Origin: Dichomitus squalens LYAD-421 SS1
Taxonomy: Eukaryota > Basidiomycota > Agaricomycetes > Polyporales > Polyporaceae
Direction of reading: 5' to 3'
Assembly (NCBI RefSeq): GCF_000275845.1
Contig: NW_006766892.1
Location: 75,297 to 139,296 of the forward strand
Length of the DNA: 64,000 nt
Shown: piece by piece, positions 21,980-32,806 of the stretch
Layout of the letters: the number at the start of each line of letters is the position of its first letter
Position numbering within the stretch: the stretch's first letter is position 1
Translations under genes and position numbers: made by a program
Notes under the pieces: model-generated
What the model was told of the DNA's origin: nothing
Seen by the model: the letters and a program-made list of their open reading frames with translations, nothing else
Databases searched by the model: none

Positions 21980-24258
21980 TCTCAATATTCTGCGACAAAA
22001 AGGTCATCGGCATACGGAGTCAAGTACTCAGTCGTCTTAAGTTAGTCGAGAACTCACCGAAAGACTCGTTTAGCTTGCTACGAGGGAAAGTGCAGTATAT
22101 GCAGAGTGCAGGAATAGCCAGCCGCGTGGTGAACGGAGATTGATATATGTGGCAGGAGCCTGTACCTGATGGAGTATATCCCGATAGGAGATGAGAATAT
22201 CGAGGTGGGAAGCAGAAGCAGAAGTCCAGAGAGTCATAGTGCTCCCGCCCAACCCACAGACAACTCCTGGCTCTCGGGCGCAAAGACTATGGATCCACTA
22301 TAGCACCATTGACTGGTCGGCGTCCCGCTCTGACTTTGCAATACATTCGCAAGCGATACCGGTGTTCTGACACTTGGTAGCTGTGGACGTACCCGAGACC
22401 TCCGGAAGCCCTGTGGCGCTGCAGCTTACGATTCGCCGATTCACCATACCACGATTCCGAAGTTACGCTGGTATTTCATCTCTCCATGGCGTGGGTATGA
22501 ATTCGCGTTCATGGGACCGACTATCTCGGTGCTCCTGTGGGTCAAAGAGATACGTACACAGGCATGAACATGGGGTCCAGAGCCTCTTCGCAAGCTCGAA
22601 CGCTATGCCGGCTAGCCACGTTGGTATACTTCTGTTTTGCCGAACGGATTGCGCGTCGGCGGGGATGCCGGCCGTTACGGCACGCTTGGAGTGCTATAAT
22701 GACAGAGGACATTTTGGTCTCATGCCCAGACGTCTGAGCACGAGACCACGGACATCCGTAACAGCGGGAAAGGGAGTACAGCGCTCGCAGGCACCAAACG
22801 CTTGTGTTACCCTCGACGCGGTAGCGTCAATCCAAGACACGCACTCCCTGTAAAGTTGCAAAGGCTCGGAATAACGGAACGCTCCCTGTGCGATCTGCCG
22901 AGTGGAACGAAGGGCGAACCCGGTACCTCATCACCACCGGTACCTCATACAACATGGTAGAAACTCTCACCAAGCATGTGTATTCTTCAATGTCAGTGCA
23001 ATACGTCATGAAGGCGATGAAATTTGGCAGCGATAGTCAACTCTTGATAGGGCACGGTGAAACTCGCGACCGAGGTTGACCTATGCATATTAGCCTATGT
23101 AATTTACACGTAATTTACCGGTAAATCTGCAGACGCCCGGAATGGGTGGGTCAATTTGGGTCAATCAGCTACTCAACGCTGCTCATGTGACACAAGCCAT
23201 ATCGCATGTGAGGCATCGTCTGATATGCATCAAACCGGCGGCATTATGATCCAAATCACAGTAAGTGCTCGCCCCGCCCCCAAGAGTTGAATCAGTGGCG
23301 GTAATATTGCATATCTTATCTGCTAATAATTGAGGGTCTTAGCAGACAGATTACCCATTGTCGTCGACTCAAGGTGTTTCACGCCGGAAGGCACGCCGGA
23401 TGTCCAGGGTGTCCCGCACGCACACAAGCCTGGCATGAGACTACGAGCCATTGGTGGACGAGTTGGGTCCAGAGTTGGGCTAAGGTTTTGCAGATAGAAC
23501 CCTAGGCGGCAGCTTCTTCAATAAGCCTGACTTTTGTTAGCGCCGATCTTTCGCCAAAGATCCGTCCAACTGGTGTACTTGATACCTATTTGACCATTCT
23601 GATGCGTTATTCACTGTATTTCACCACTGATGTAATTCACTGTCATTTACCCCTGTAAATCTCGAGCTTGCCGGGACCCAGTGCTATTTAGCCCGTCAAT
23701 CTCATCGGCGGACCTATTTCACCGCGCCCTAACTCTTGACATGTTTTAGCGGACGAGGACTTGGTCTGTGGCGCGTCGTTCCGTCGTCGCGACGCTCAGG
23801 CATTAGTTTAGGGCAGGGCTGGATCCTCGAGTTCTGATCTATAACCTGAATCATGTGCCGTTGGCGCCATCTCCTCGCGCGCGCGCCAAGCCTGTGTCTT
23901 GAGAACAACAACATGAGGCTTTTACAACATCTGGGGTCATTGGGACCGGTATTGAACGTCGGAATGAACCTCAATTTGAAGCCGAGCGATAACCCAGACC
24001 GCACACGGCGCCCCTCTCAACAACACTGGGAACTTGTTGTACACGCAAATAAATACAGGGCGGCATTGGAGAGCACATAATGGGCAATTGAGTGGGGAAC
24101 TGGGCATCGCGACAGCAATTCATTCTCTCTGAAACGTATATGGTGCAGTCACTGTCCTATTCTGGTCTTTTGAACCTTCTTCGGGCCCTACATCATATTC
24201 CGGAGGCGTCATAGGCCAGAAACCTCAATTGGAAACTCAACGCTCGCACCTCTGTCTG
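21980..24258. other. Gene-poor stretch with a pair of short direct repeats
   Basis: No protein is recognised on either strand. Segments 23098-23147 and 23631-23680 are alike: TGTAATT(T/C)AC, then ATTTACC, GTAAATCT, and a CCCGG-type end; the first also contains the palindrome TTACCGGTAA. They could mark the ends of a degraded element of about 580 bp. Confidence 0.4.
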
Positions 24259-25810
24259 CTAGATTGCGAGTCCTTGAGGCAGAATGGCGTTGGCGGCCGG
24301 CGAGACTCGACCGCGGAATTCGTTAGCCATATCGAGCATACGTACCCACTGTACATCTTCGTGAGTGTTTACCCATTCAATGAAGCGCTCCTGAGGCCGA
24401 GTAGGGGAGTCAGAAGGGCTATAGTATACTCTCTGAGTAGAAACCCACCAGCATCAGGAGTACGTGAGGCCGGCTAACGTAAAACGTTCAAGCGTGTAAG
24501 CGATGCTGAACAGGTTCTGTCGGGAAACTCACCCGCTGACGTCTGGATGTATAGATATAGGGAGATGAAACTTTCTTCCTCCCTGCAAGACCAAGTCAGG
24601 AAACGTAGTTAGCGGGAAGAAGACCCCGAATGTGACTAGATAGGTGAACGTGTCCTTCCATAGCTGCTCGACGTCTCGTGTGTTGACCTGATGCAATCAT
24701 TCAGAGACACGCTCATTCCACACTGACCTCAGCAAACTTACCCAGCCGTTAGGATTCCCAGCTGCGGCCCTGAAATTAGTACGTCATCGCAGTGAGTTAG
24801 GGGTTTGCTGAGCATAGAGAGAGTGCTTCTTCACATTAGAGGCGGCCAGTCATCGAGATACCTTGCTCGCCAAGTCAGAACGTTTTTTAACGAGGGATTG
24901 CACTGATGCGTACCAATTAGTCGGAATCTTAACCAAGCCTGTCTCCGTTTCTCGAAGGAGAGGTTTTATCCATGTCTCTGCCTTGGCCTGGTAGTCGATC
25001 TTTGTCCGGTCGTCGCCCATCCGTAAGTAGTAGGCTGTAATTGACGATCAGTCAAACATAGCCGGGAGAGATGAGCAAGATACGTGCTCGTGAGCCATGT
25101 CCGAATGATCTATCGATCGTTGTTTAGTAGCTGAAGGATTTATTCCAGTTGTGCGTACTGACCGTACTCGATTCCTTTCTCGAGGAGTAGCCGAGCGCTG
25201 TCTCGACTTGGGTCCCAGCATGGAGCGCAACTCCGATGCCGTTGTTGAACTTGGTGATGACATCGTATGCGTGATCCAATACATCCTTCTGCTGCTCGAC
25301 GGTCAACTTCGACTGTCGCTCATGGAGATAGTCGTGCATTCCACTGTGAAAATCGGAACCACTCAGTTTGACGCTTTTTTCTCAACAATAAGATAGAGTT
25401 GACATCTCGTGCCCCGCATCCCGGACAGCGGCCAGTTGTTCCGGGAATGTCTCCAAACTATGCGCTGAACAGGGATCAGTAATGATTACCCCGCTACAGA
25501 CTACGGATATGCAATAGCTCACCGGGGATGAACCAAGTCGTCTGGATGTTGTACTTGGCAAACAATTTCAGGAGGCGAGGAATGCAGACCTCGCCACCAT
25601 ACATCCCCTACAGACGTGTCAGAACACTGTCGATCCCAAGCCGAGGCCGGAGCCAAAGAAACCCACCCTGGAAACGTCTACCGGGGAGGTCTCCGCAATC
25701 CTAGGGCTAATATCCTCAACACTCACAGCAGAAGTACAACCTATTGCGACGTACCATACAGACGCAGCATCGGCGTCGACTCCGAAACCAATCAAGATCT
25801 TTCGCGGCAT
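24259..25810 (-). pseudogene. HpPgdA-like polysaccharide deacetylase, copy 2, decaying
   Basis: Homologous over its full length to copies 1 and 3, ending LPQGLAI. It opens with [17 protein letters not shown], so Asp12 and Asp14 are kept, and the His pair survives as HDYLHE. Damage, by comparison with copy 3: four codons are missing after the first intron (W-I-A-E instead of W-I-GSLGA-E); a 10-base loss after FNNGI shifts the frame, and the lost frame APCWDPSRDSARLLLEKGIE is readable one step away; about 8 bases are missing at the exon before AYYLR; the donor after FTYL is altered; and one base is lost before HPDVSG. A TATA-like ATATATATAT is kept about 75 bp upstream. It lies just downstream of the damaged MYND gene A, as copy 3 does of MYND gene C. 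Confidence 0.82.
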
Positions 25811-25880
25811 ATCTCAACAGTGCCCGTGCAGCTGAATCTGAAAGCAGACCTGAGATAACAATGCGATGGACGACCAGGTG

Positions 25881-25890
25881 ATATATATAT
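25881..25890 (-). promoter_or_regulatory. TATA-like box of deacetylase copy 2
   Basis: ATATATATAT lies about 70-80 bp before the ATG at 25810. Copy 3 has TATATAAATG at the same distance, so the promoter was duplicated with the gene. Confidence 0.45.
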
Positions 25891-26590
25891 CCTCTGGTTC
25901 TGAGATAGAATGAGGGGTGCGGCCTTGAGGCCTGAGGACCCTCTGCGTAGGGAGAACCGGTCAGAACATCCCTCATGTGAAGAAGTCTCCACGTGGATCT
26001 AGTCTCCGTGTTATCGCACAGTCAGAAAGCGATCCATCATCATGTGTGGAAACGGGAAGACCTATCTGAGTGGCACGAGACGAAGGAAGACCAGGAGCAC
26101 AGAACCGGAGCCGAGGTGAATTAGGACGTTCGGGGGTTAAATCTGCACGCTGGTACTTGGTTCTTACGCAATAGGCTCCTTGCCATACCAGCATTAGAAC
26201 CGTCACCACAGATACAAGCTCATGCGTCCGATGGAGACGTATATTACAGTGAAGAAGTACTTGATGGTATCGATTACGAGGGGTGATTGTGCAGAGGCGC
26301 CCACATACTTCAGGGCAGGTCGTCTGAAACCGGGCTTCGAGTGCCATGGAGGGAACAGACTCCAATTATACAATCAAGCAGGACCAAGGTTCTGAAATAG
26401 AGTCATCAGGTGGCAGGGGTGAAGGCGTTCCGGCCATCGTGCCCGGGAGAGAGGCCTCGGTGGTAGTAGGAACGGGTCCATCGCGCTGATAACGTTTTCA
26501 ATGTCGAACAGCGATCAGAAAAAGACGACAATGAACCATCACGTACAGTACAGTCATAGTCCAGAGGTGGTCAAGATGTTCCGAGGGTAT
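25891..26590. other. Spacer of the duplicated segment, between deacetylase copy 2 and MYND gene A
   Basis: This matches the spacer at 60.6-61.45 kb in blocks, for example AGTCTCCA (25984 and 60706), CAATCA(A/G)GCAGGACCA (near 26370 and 61150) and GAGTCATC(A/G)GG. No separate gene is seen. Confidence 0.55.
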
Positions 26591-26591
26591 A

Positions 26592-27810
26592 TCAGGTTCG
26601 GCCTCCGTCGTACTTGCCTGGTCGGACTGGAGACGCTTCTGATGTCAGCAATCGACCTACACGATACATCGCACGATGACGTACAGAATCATCATACACT
26701 GGAAGGGGGTATGAGTTTTCAAGAAGTCGTGTATACTTGGTCAAGTACGGGGCGAGCTTTACAAATCGTTTCGCGTACTCCAGGAGCTGGCCCTTGATGC
26801 ATGCGGCATGTAGCCCAAGGGGGGCTCGCACGGGACTCGGACAAGAGCTTCCTATACAAGTCATCCAGGAGCTTCTGATCCAGTGCATTCTTGCAGTTGG
26901 CAAAGCTGTAATCTAGCCGTGCAGCCGAGAAAAGGTCCGGTTCGTCGCTTGGCCCGGAGCAGGCGCGCTGATCAATGTACTGCTTCAAGAGCCAGACGGA
27001 CTTGTAGGACCTCGGAGAGCTAGCCATGACGTCGAGGAACATACGCGAATGAGACATAGAGAGGCCGCAGCGTTCGAAGAGAGCCGGGATCGACGAGGTT
27101 TCAAAGGCGAGGCAGAATTTGTCGAAGGTGCAGAGTCTGATGAGCTGCATGTACTTCCGGCCGAATTCGAGTTCCTCGCCCTGACAAGTGGCCGCAACGA
27201 AGCCGAATTTCAGCCACAAATCCTGTACAGGGTTGGGATGGGCTCCGGAGACCAGGCAGAAGTAGAGGGCATGGCAAGTGGCACGATCGAGGGGGAGGGT
27301 AGCGTGCTTCCTCCGGATGTCCTGCGGGCTGTCCTATGAGGAGCCACCGGTAATCGTCCAGTCCTTACGGAGCACCTGGTCTGCGCTGGACACAGCGTTC
27401 TGATGAGATTTGGATTCGTCCGCGGGTATAACATCGAGTAGCCACTGACGCTGGAGGAACCATGAACAGTACGCGCCTCTATTATGTTCCAGGATGGTCT
27501 CGAATCTCTCCCTAATCCTCTCGACGAGCTTGCCCTCCTTACGCCACGTACTGACCTCCTTGGTATCAATGTCGAAAAAGACGAAGATGCCTTTCCACAG
27601 GCCACACATCATCGTCTCCCCCTCAGGGCCCAGGACGCGGGATGCTTTGTCGAAACCGTAGTCGATCCGAGTCTGAGCGTCGACAGGGATGAGATATTGC
27701 CAGTTCTCAGTTTGACACCTGGTGCTGCAGTACCAAATGTTGCGACATCCGGAACACCGCTTGGGATTAGAGGCCTCTTCCAGGCAACTACCACAGATGC
27801 GAACGACCAT
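26592..27810 (-). pseudogene. MYND-finger protein gene A, broken
   Basis: Relative of the intact MYND gene C (61.5-62.8 kb). The start MVVRICGSCLEEASNPKRCS and the next cysteines (GCRNIWYCSTRC) keep six zinc-ligand Cys. An in-frame loss of 24 codons then removes the last His and Cys of the finger plus the following helix, joining NWQYLI directly to PVDAQTRIDYGFD. A TAG at 27334-27336 follows GGSS where gene C has Asn (GGSSNDTAEDIRR). The body continues readable (FGFVAATC, ETSSIPALFERCG, SVWLLKQYIDQ, LLDDLYRKL), then a small indel shifts the frame after LSESRA; the end resumes as KGQLLEYAKRFVKLAPYLTK. With three independent lesions this is a pseudogene. Confidence 0.83.
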
Positions 27811-27899
27811 CCTATAATCCTGAAACTCTCTATGAGGCATACGGCAGGGGTCAAGGTGAACAACGAGTACCTACAGGTGTAGCAAGGAGTAAGATTTCC

Positions 27900-28740
27900 G
27901 AGGGGCGTTTGAGCTTGAGAGTTGAGAACAAGAGGAGTTGGTTCGTTTCTGGGGCGTTCCAAGGCAAGTCCCGAGCGAACAAACTCTGAATTTTCTTACC
28001 TTTCCTGGTGTCACAGACTCCTAGGGCATGTCAGTATAACCTTGCGTTTGATTGCTGCGGACGGTCTCGAAGGCGGACAGTACTCCTAGCGGTCGATTGC
28101 GTTCGATGTGAATTGGATGGTGCAAGCGATTGGAAGCCTGGTTTCGTAGACAGAGCGGGAGCTGCCTATAGGTAGAGTGCTGTTGCACGAAACCGCGCTT
28201 GTGGAGTATGACCGTCTACGAGGAGGTTATTGCGTGGGAGTCGACGATCTACGTGGAAGTACAACCTGCGAAGCGGGACCAGGACATCGTTGTAATGATG
28301 TCCAGAGTACAGAGATCGGATCTGAGCGCCCAGCGACAAGTAGTAGCCGAGATGTGTGCGTACTTAGGTACAAGGGGTGCTCAATTCTTGTCGGTCGCTC
28401 AGTTGCTCGCGCGCCTATTGGGCGCCTGCCTAGCTGCATTCAAGGTCAGCTCAAGCGTCACAGTACAGCCCAGACAGCGTCGCAAACCTACAAAGAGCGC
28501 TCTAAGTACAGTAAGCCACCGATATAAATTGACTCAAGGCATGCCAAAGATTATCATCTATAATGAGAGTAGATCAATACGGCCGTCCAAAGCGAGCATC
28601 ACCAAATGATTAAGGCGGTACTCGGAGGGCGCAGAAATTCGTGAATGCAGCGTAATCATCGACTGTATGGTCTCGTGCTGGATGCGTCTTCCAGATCAAG
28701 GTCAGAAAGTGTACCGCTCCCTATAAACATGTCTGAACGT
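27900..28740. other. Spacer between MYND genes A and B
   Basis: No gene is supported. Frames on the plus strand around 28.18-28.6 kb carry no known motif. Confidence 0.4.
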
Positions 28741-28744
28741 ACTC

Positions 28745-29936
28745 TCAAGCAAGGACAGATACGGAGTGTCGGCTCTTCAATAACCGGGAGTACTTCGCCG
28801 CGTGCGGTGAATATTTTACGAACTTGAACTTCTTGACATACTCCAGCAGCCGCCCGCGAACGCGAGCCTCATGCAGCTCCAGCGGGTCCACAAGCGAATC
28901 CCAGAAAAGCTTCTTGTACAGGTCATCCAGCAGCTTGCTGTCGTCCGGGTCCTTGCAGTTAGCGAAGCCGTAGTCGACGAAGGCGATGAGGAACGGCTCC
29001 GGAGGGTGATCCACGTGCTCCGGAACAGGAGAGGCAAGGATATCGATGTACTGCTTTAGATCCCAGACGGACTTGTTGTCCGAAGGAGTGCCGGCCATGA
29101 CGTCCAGGAAGAGACGGTAGTGAGAGACAGAAACGCCGTAACGTTCGAAAAGGGCGGGGATGGACGAGGATTCATACGCGGTGCAGAACTCGCCGAAGGA
29201 GCAGACCTCGATGAGCTGCATGTACTTGGCTCTCAGCTCATCTTCCTCCACTCCGTTCATCGCAGCGACGAAACCGAAGTCCACCCAGAGTGTTCGTACA
29301 GGGTGAGGACTGCTGCCGCATATGAGGACTGAATAGAGGTCGTAGCAGGCTCGTCGTGTGAGAGGGAGGGCGTTCATTTCTTGGCATATCTTCGCCGCGG
29401 TATCATTTGATGAGCCTCCAGTGAATCTCCAGGCCGCTATGAGCATGTTACCGACCAGCGCCGCGAAGTTCTTGCTAGCGATGGATTCGTCGTGGGGGGT
29501 CCCGTCCAGGAGCCACTGGTACTGCAGGAACCATGCATAGTACACGCCGCGCTGACTGAGGGGAACGGCCTCGAATACGGTCTTGACGCCTTCGATGAGT
29601 CTCCCCTGCTGCCTCCATCTACGCACCTCTTGCGGTGGAATGGCCCTGCAGACGCATATCCAGCTCCACAGACCGAGGAGCTGGGCGTCGATGCCCACAA
29701 TCGCAAGGGCTTTATCGAATCCGTAGTCGATCCTGGCTTGCATGTCTGAAGGCATGCGGCTGTCGTTGCATGCGCGAGCGAGATGGTAAGCACTGTCGAT
29801 AGGTTTATCGATCCTGCAGCTGAAGATGTGGGTCGTCCAGTGCGCTTTCTGACACTGCGCTGCAATACCAGACCTCTTTGCATCCGGAGCATCGCTTGGA
29901 TCCTGTGTTGCAAGAAATGCATATATGCGCGACCAT
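28745..29936 (-). pseudogene. MYND-finger protein gene B, apparent frameshift inside the finger
   Basis: Tandem relative of gene A. It starts MVAHICISCNTGSKRCSGCK and EVWYCSA, then two bases appear to be missing. In the next frame the finger resumes CQKAHWTTHIFSCRIDKPID and continues as a long open frame to the stop at 28745: QARIDYGFDKA, WFLQYQWLLDGTP, GGSSNDTAAKIC, FGFVAAMNG, SIPALFERYGV, LKQYIDI, LLDDLYKKL. So 336 codons after the finger are intact, including the GGSSND block that gene A has lost. Either the gene is freshly broken, or the lost bases are an assembly error, or translation starts downstream (MPSDMQ) without a finger. The body domain is unnamed. Confidence 0.72.
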
Positions 29937-30491
29937 CGTGCGATCTACCAGCTCCAAGACGTCAGAGAGATCCTGAAATCACAAGTCCGCTGGTCGGTAC
30001 GTACCGTCGGTGGGGGTGGACGGGATGAGGGCAAGTTTCATGGCGCTTGCAATGAGCAGGTCTTGAGCTGGATCGCTAGTTGCCTTTGCGTCAAGGCGAG
30101 ATCCGGGCTCCTCTGTCTGATCTGCGGCGCCCTGCGTCCAGTGTCTGGTCACAAACACCAATATTCTGCCCTTAGTGGCGCTCTATAAGCAGACTATGAT
30201 GTACAAGAATTGCTGGCGTGGCATGAAAACCAACAAGGAACCCCATAGAAGCTGCTCTATCGCGCGCGCACAGAAAAGTACAGAGGTGCAAGAAAGCAAG
30301 TGAAAGCGGTTGCGAATTGTGATGGGTCTAACATGGATACAACGCACTGCAGAGAATACACCACATGAACTTCTTATATTCCTTGATCTCCGCCCACGCG
30401 CACCTTCTTCCCAAAGCACTTGTCAAGTCAAGGGGAAGTGCGTTCGGCGAAGGCCTTCCTAGCAATGTCAAAATATCATCATGATCAATGT

Positions 30492-31001
30492 CTAGCAAGC
30501 GCCTCCACGGAGCGCAAGCACTAGATGTAGTACAGCTCCGGCCGCGATATTGAACTCCTTGACGACTTTGTCATCCGCCCTGCAGCACAAGTTGGCACGA
30601 AGAAACGAGTGGAATCATCGCAGGAACAAACACGTACATTTGCCTACCAGCATAGATCAACCGCTGCTGCGGTGGGGGCACACCAGATTGCTCCTCGACC
30701 TTCTCCTTGATACGAGAGACCTAAAGCGCGCCAAAGACAGCCGTGTATTGAGCGGTAGAGTGGAAAACGATATATACGCCACACACCTGATCCTCAGGGT
30801 CGATATCGAGCTCGATCTACCGTTCGCACCATGTCAGGATGGTTGCTTGCAGTGAAGGCTTGTATTTCTAGCATTACGACAGAATGATCTACGTACCTCC
30901 TTGCCCGTAAGCGTCTGGATAGCAGGCGGGATGTCATCAGTGGCGCGCCCATGCACTTGTCGTATGCTCATTATGCTACTCACCTTCACCTTGATCATCA
31001 T
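30492..31001 (-). CDS. RUB1: NEDD8/Rub1 ubiquitin-like modifier
   Basis: Small protein modifier that activates cullin-RING ligases. It is split into five exons: 30984-31001 (18 nt), 30897-30914 (18 nt), 30787-30816 (30 nt), 30638-30720 (83 nt) and 30492-30579 (88 nt), each bounded by GT and AG. The 237-nt total gives 78 residues. It reads [42 protein letters not shown] and LIYAGRQM, then [20 protein letters not shown] and LALRGGAC. The mature Gly-Gly is at 75-76, followed by Ala-Cys to be removed. Residue 72 is Ala, the position that separates NEDD8 from ubiquitin (Arg). The length up to Gly76 equals human NEDD8 when the first ATG is used. Because the exons are so short, simple frame searches do not show it. 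Confidence 0.95.
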
Positions 31002-31004
31002 CTT

Positions 31005-32800
31005 GGCAGATTATAGCAATATTTCTCGCTGTTACTTTAGGGCTGATGGATCCCTAAGGAGTAAGGGGGCTAGAGAAGGATGGAACAGCAAGACCGAGTC
31101 GCTGTGGCGTTGGGCAAGCAGGACGAGCGTGTAGACGCCTATGCTATACAGACGCGTCCGCCCGATATGGTAACGGCTCTCTTCCGAGACTATGACTCAA
31201 TGCACTGGTGACACACAAAACTCCTTCGACTGCATACTGCGCTCTGGACGCGATGCTACTCTGCAGAAATAACAGGCTTGAACGATTTCCGAGCGGCCAA
31301 AGACACTCGAGACAGCTAGCATCCATGGCCACTGAAACACGGCACAAGCGAGAGCCCGAGCTGGCTGCTTGAGAGTAGCCAGCGGGATGACGAAGGTCAG
31401 ACGCAAGACAGCATTTCGGATCAAGATGCACGCCGCATGGAGTGCCGCCTCCTTCTCAGAAGTTCCCCTGGGTATTCTTGCTCCACAGATGATTAATAGT
31501 CGGAGAAACGGCCAAACCTCTGAGGACGCGGTGAGTACGTCCTCGCTCAGTCAAGTCTTATGTGTACGCTCCATCTCACGTACACCGCACATTCAGTGGG
31601 GGTCGTTAGTTGAAGTCGGTTACGCATGCGAACGACTGCTACACAGTCCGGAGATGCGGGCCGCACCGGTATCGTGCACCTGAGTAAGACTATCATGCAG
31701 TAGCAGAGCCTCACAAGCCACACTCTACAATGTGGAAATACCCAGCCGGTCATTGTGTCCTCTCAGCAGACAATCCCGTCTTCTTTCCGAATAGCCTCGA
31801 ACTCGAACATTTGCACAACGGGCACGATCGACGCTGTCTTGGCCGCTGCACATCATCGCATGGGTCTCGGGTGCGAATTGTAGCACTCTCTATATTTGGA
31901 CTCTGTATATTATGTGAGTAGAAGACGTCCTTAATCTCCTCCGCCACGCTCATGCCGGATCTTCATGAAGTATCATCGGCATCCAGTCGTGACTGGGTGA
32001 GAGATCGTCTTCCAGCGGTTCCGTCTTAATCGCATTCCACGCTTGTCTACCATGTAAACGCGCTGTCTATGGCAAGCTCTTCTCGAGTCCTCAACAGTGG
32101 AAGCCAACCTGAGGACCCATCAGTCCCTCACGATCGAAGTGTGGGGTAGGCTGATAGACTGCAACATTCTGATACCCCGGAATCTCCTCGACCTGGGGCT
32201 GCGAAGCGATGTCGTGCGGGTTGAGTTGCTTACACGTATATATCGTGATGGATCCTCATTCAACGCCCAATATGTTCGGGCTCCGCAGGCACGTATCCCA
32301 TTCAACGAACGCCAAGAAACCGCCGGCAGGTCCTCACGATCACTCCCTCGCCCGATGATTTCCCGGTGGCACCCATTCATGATGGCACTTGACATCCTAC
32401 TCTGTTCATCATTGCCTAGCTCCTTCTGGGTTCAACAATGTATAGCTGCAGTAAGACCCTCCATAATCACCCTGCTTGTACAGGTATAAGCGAGGCTGCA
32501 CGTGGCACGTCCTGAACACAGGTCGTGACCTCTCCGCCTTCTTCGTCGGGAGCGAAAATCTGGATGCCAAGAAGACTTCTCGGAGATTTCATGGATCAGC
32601 GTACGAGTTTTCCTGCCACATCGTGCGTTACATCTCGTTTGTGCTCACGCTCGTACCCAAATCGCAAATAGGTTTAGGTTGACAATGGCGTATATATGAG
32701 AGGAAAGACAGGAAGCGATAGAGTGTCCTTCTCAGGTGTCCCGTCTCCCGCCTGTTGCTCCTTGCTCTTAGTGCTATCTTGTCGACACAATTTCGAGCCA
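31005..32800. other. Gene-poor stretch
   Basis: No gene is supported. A minus-strand frame near 31.75-31.97 kb begins plausibly (MSVAEEIKDVFYSHN), but the rest is not recognisable. A TATA-like TATATATGAG at 32691-32700 belongs to the sugar transporter downstream. Confidence 0.4.
32691..32700 (+). promoter_or_regulatory. TATA-like box of the sugar transporter
   Basis: TATATATGAG lies about 110 bp before the ATG at 32807, a usual distance for a fungal promoter once a short 5' leader is allowed for. Confidence 0.4.
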
Positions 32801-32806
32801 GACCCA

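Noticed and set aside
24780..24850. Apparent premature TGA after the DDWPPL block in deacetylase copies 2 and 3
   Set aside because: Re-reading with copy 1 shows the exon ends two bases earlier (AT|GTGA, as AT|GTAC in copy 1), so the TGA lies in an intron.
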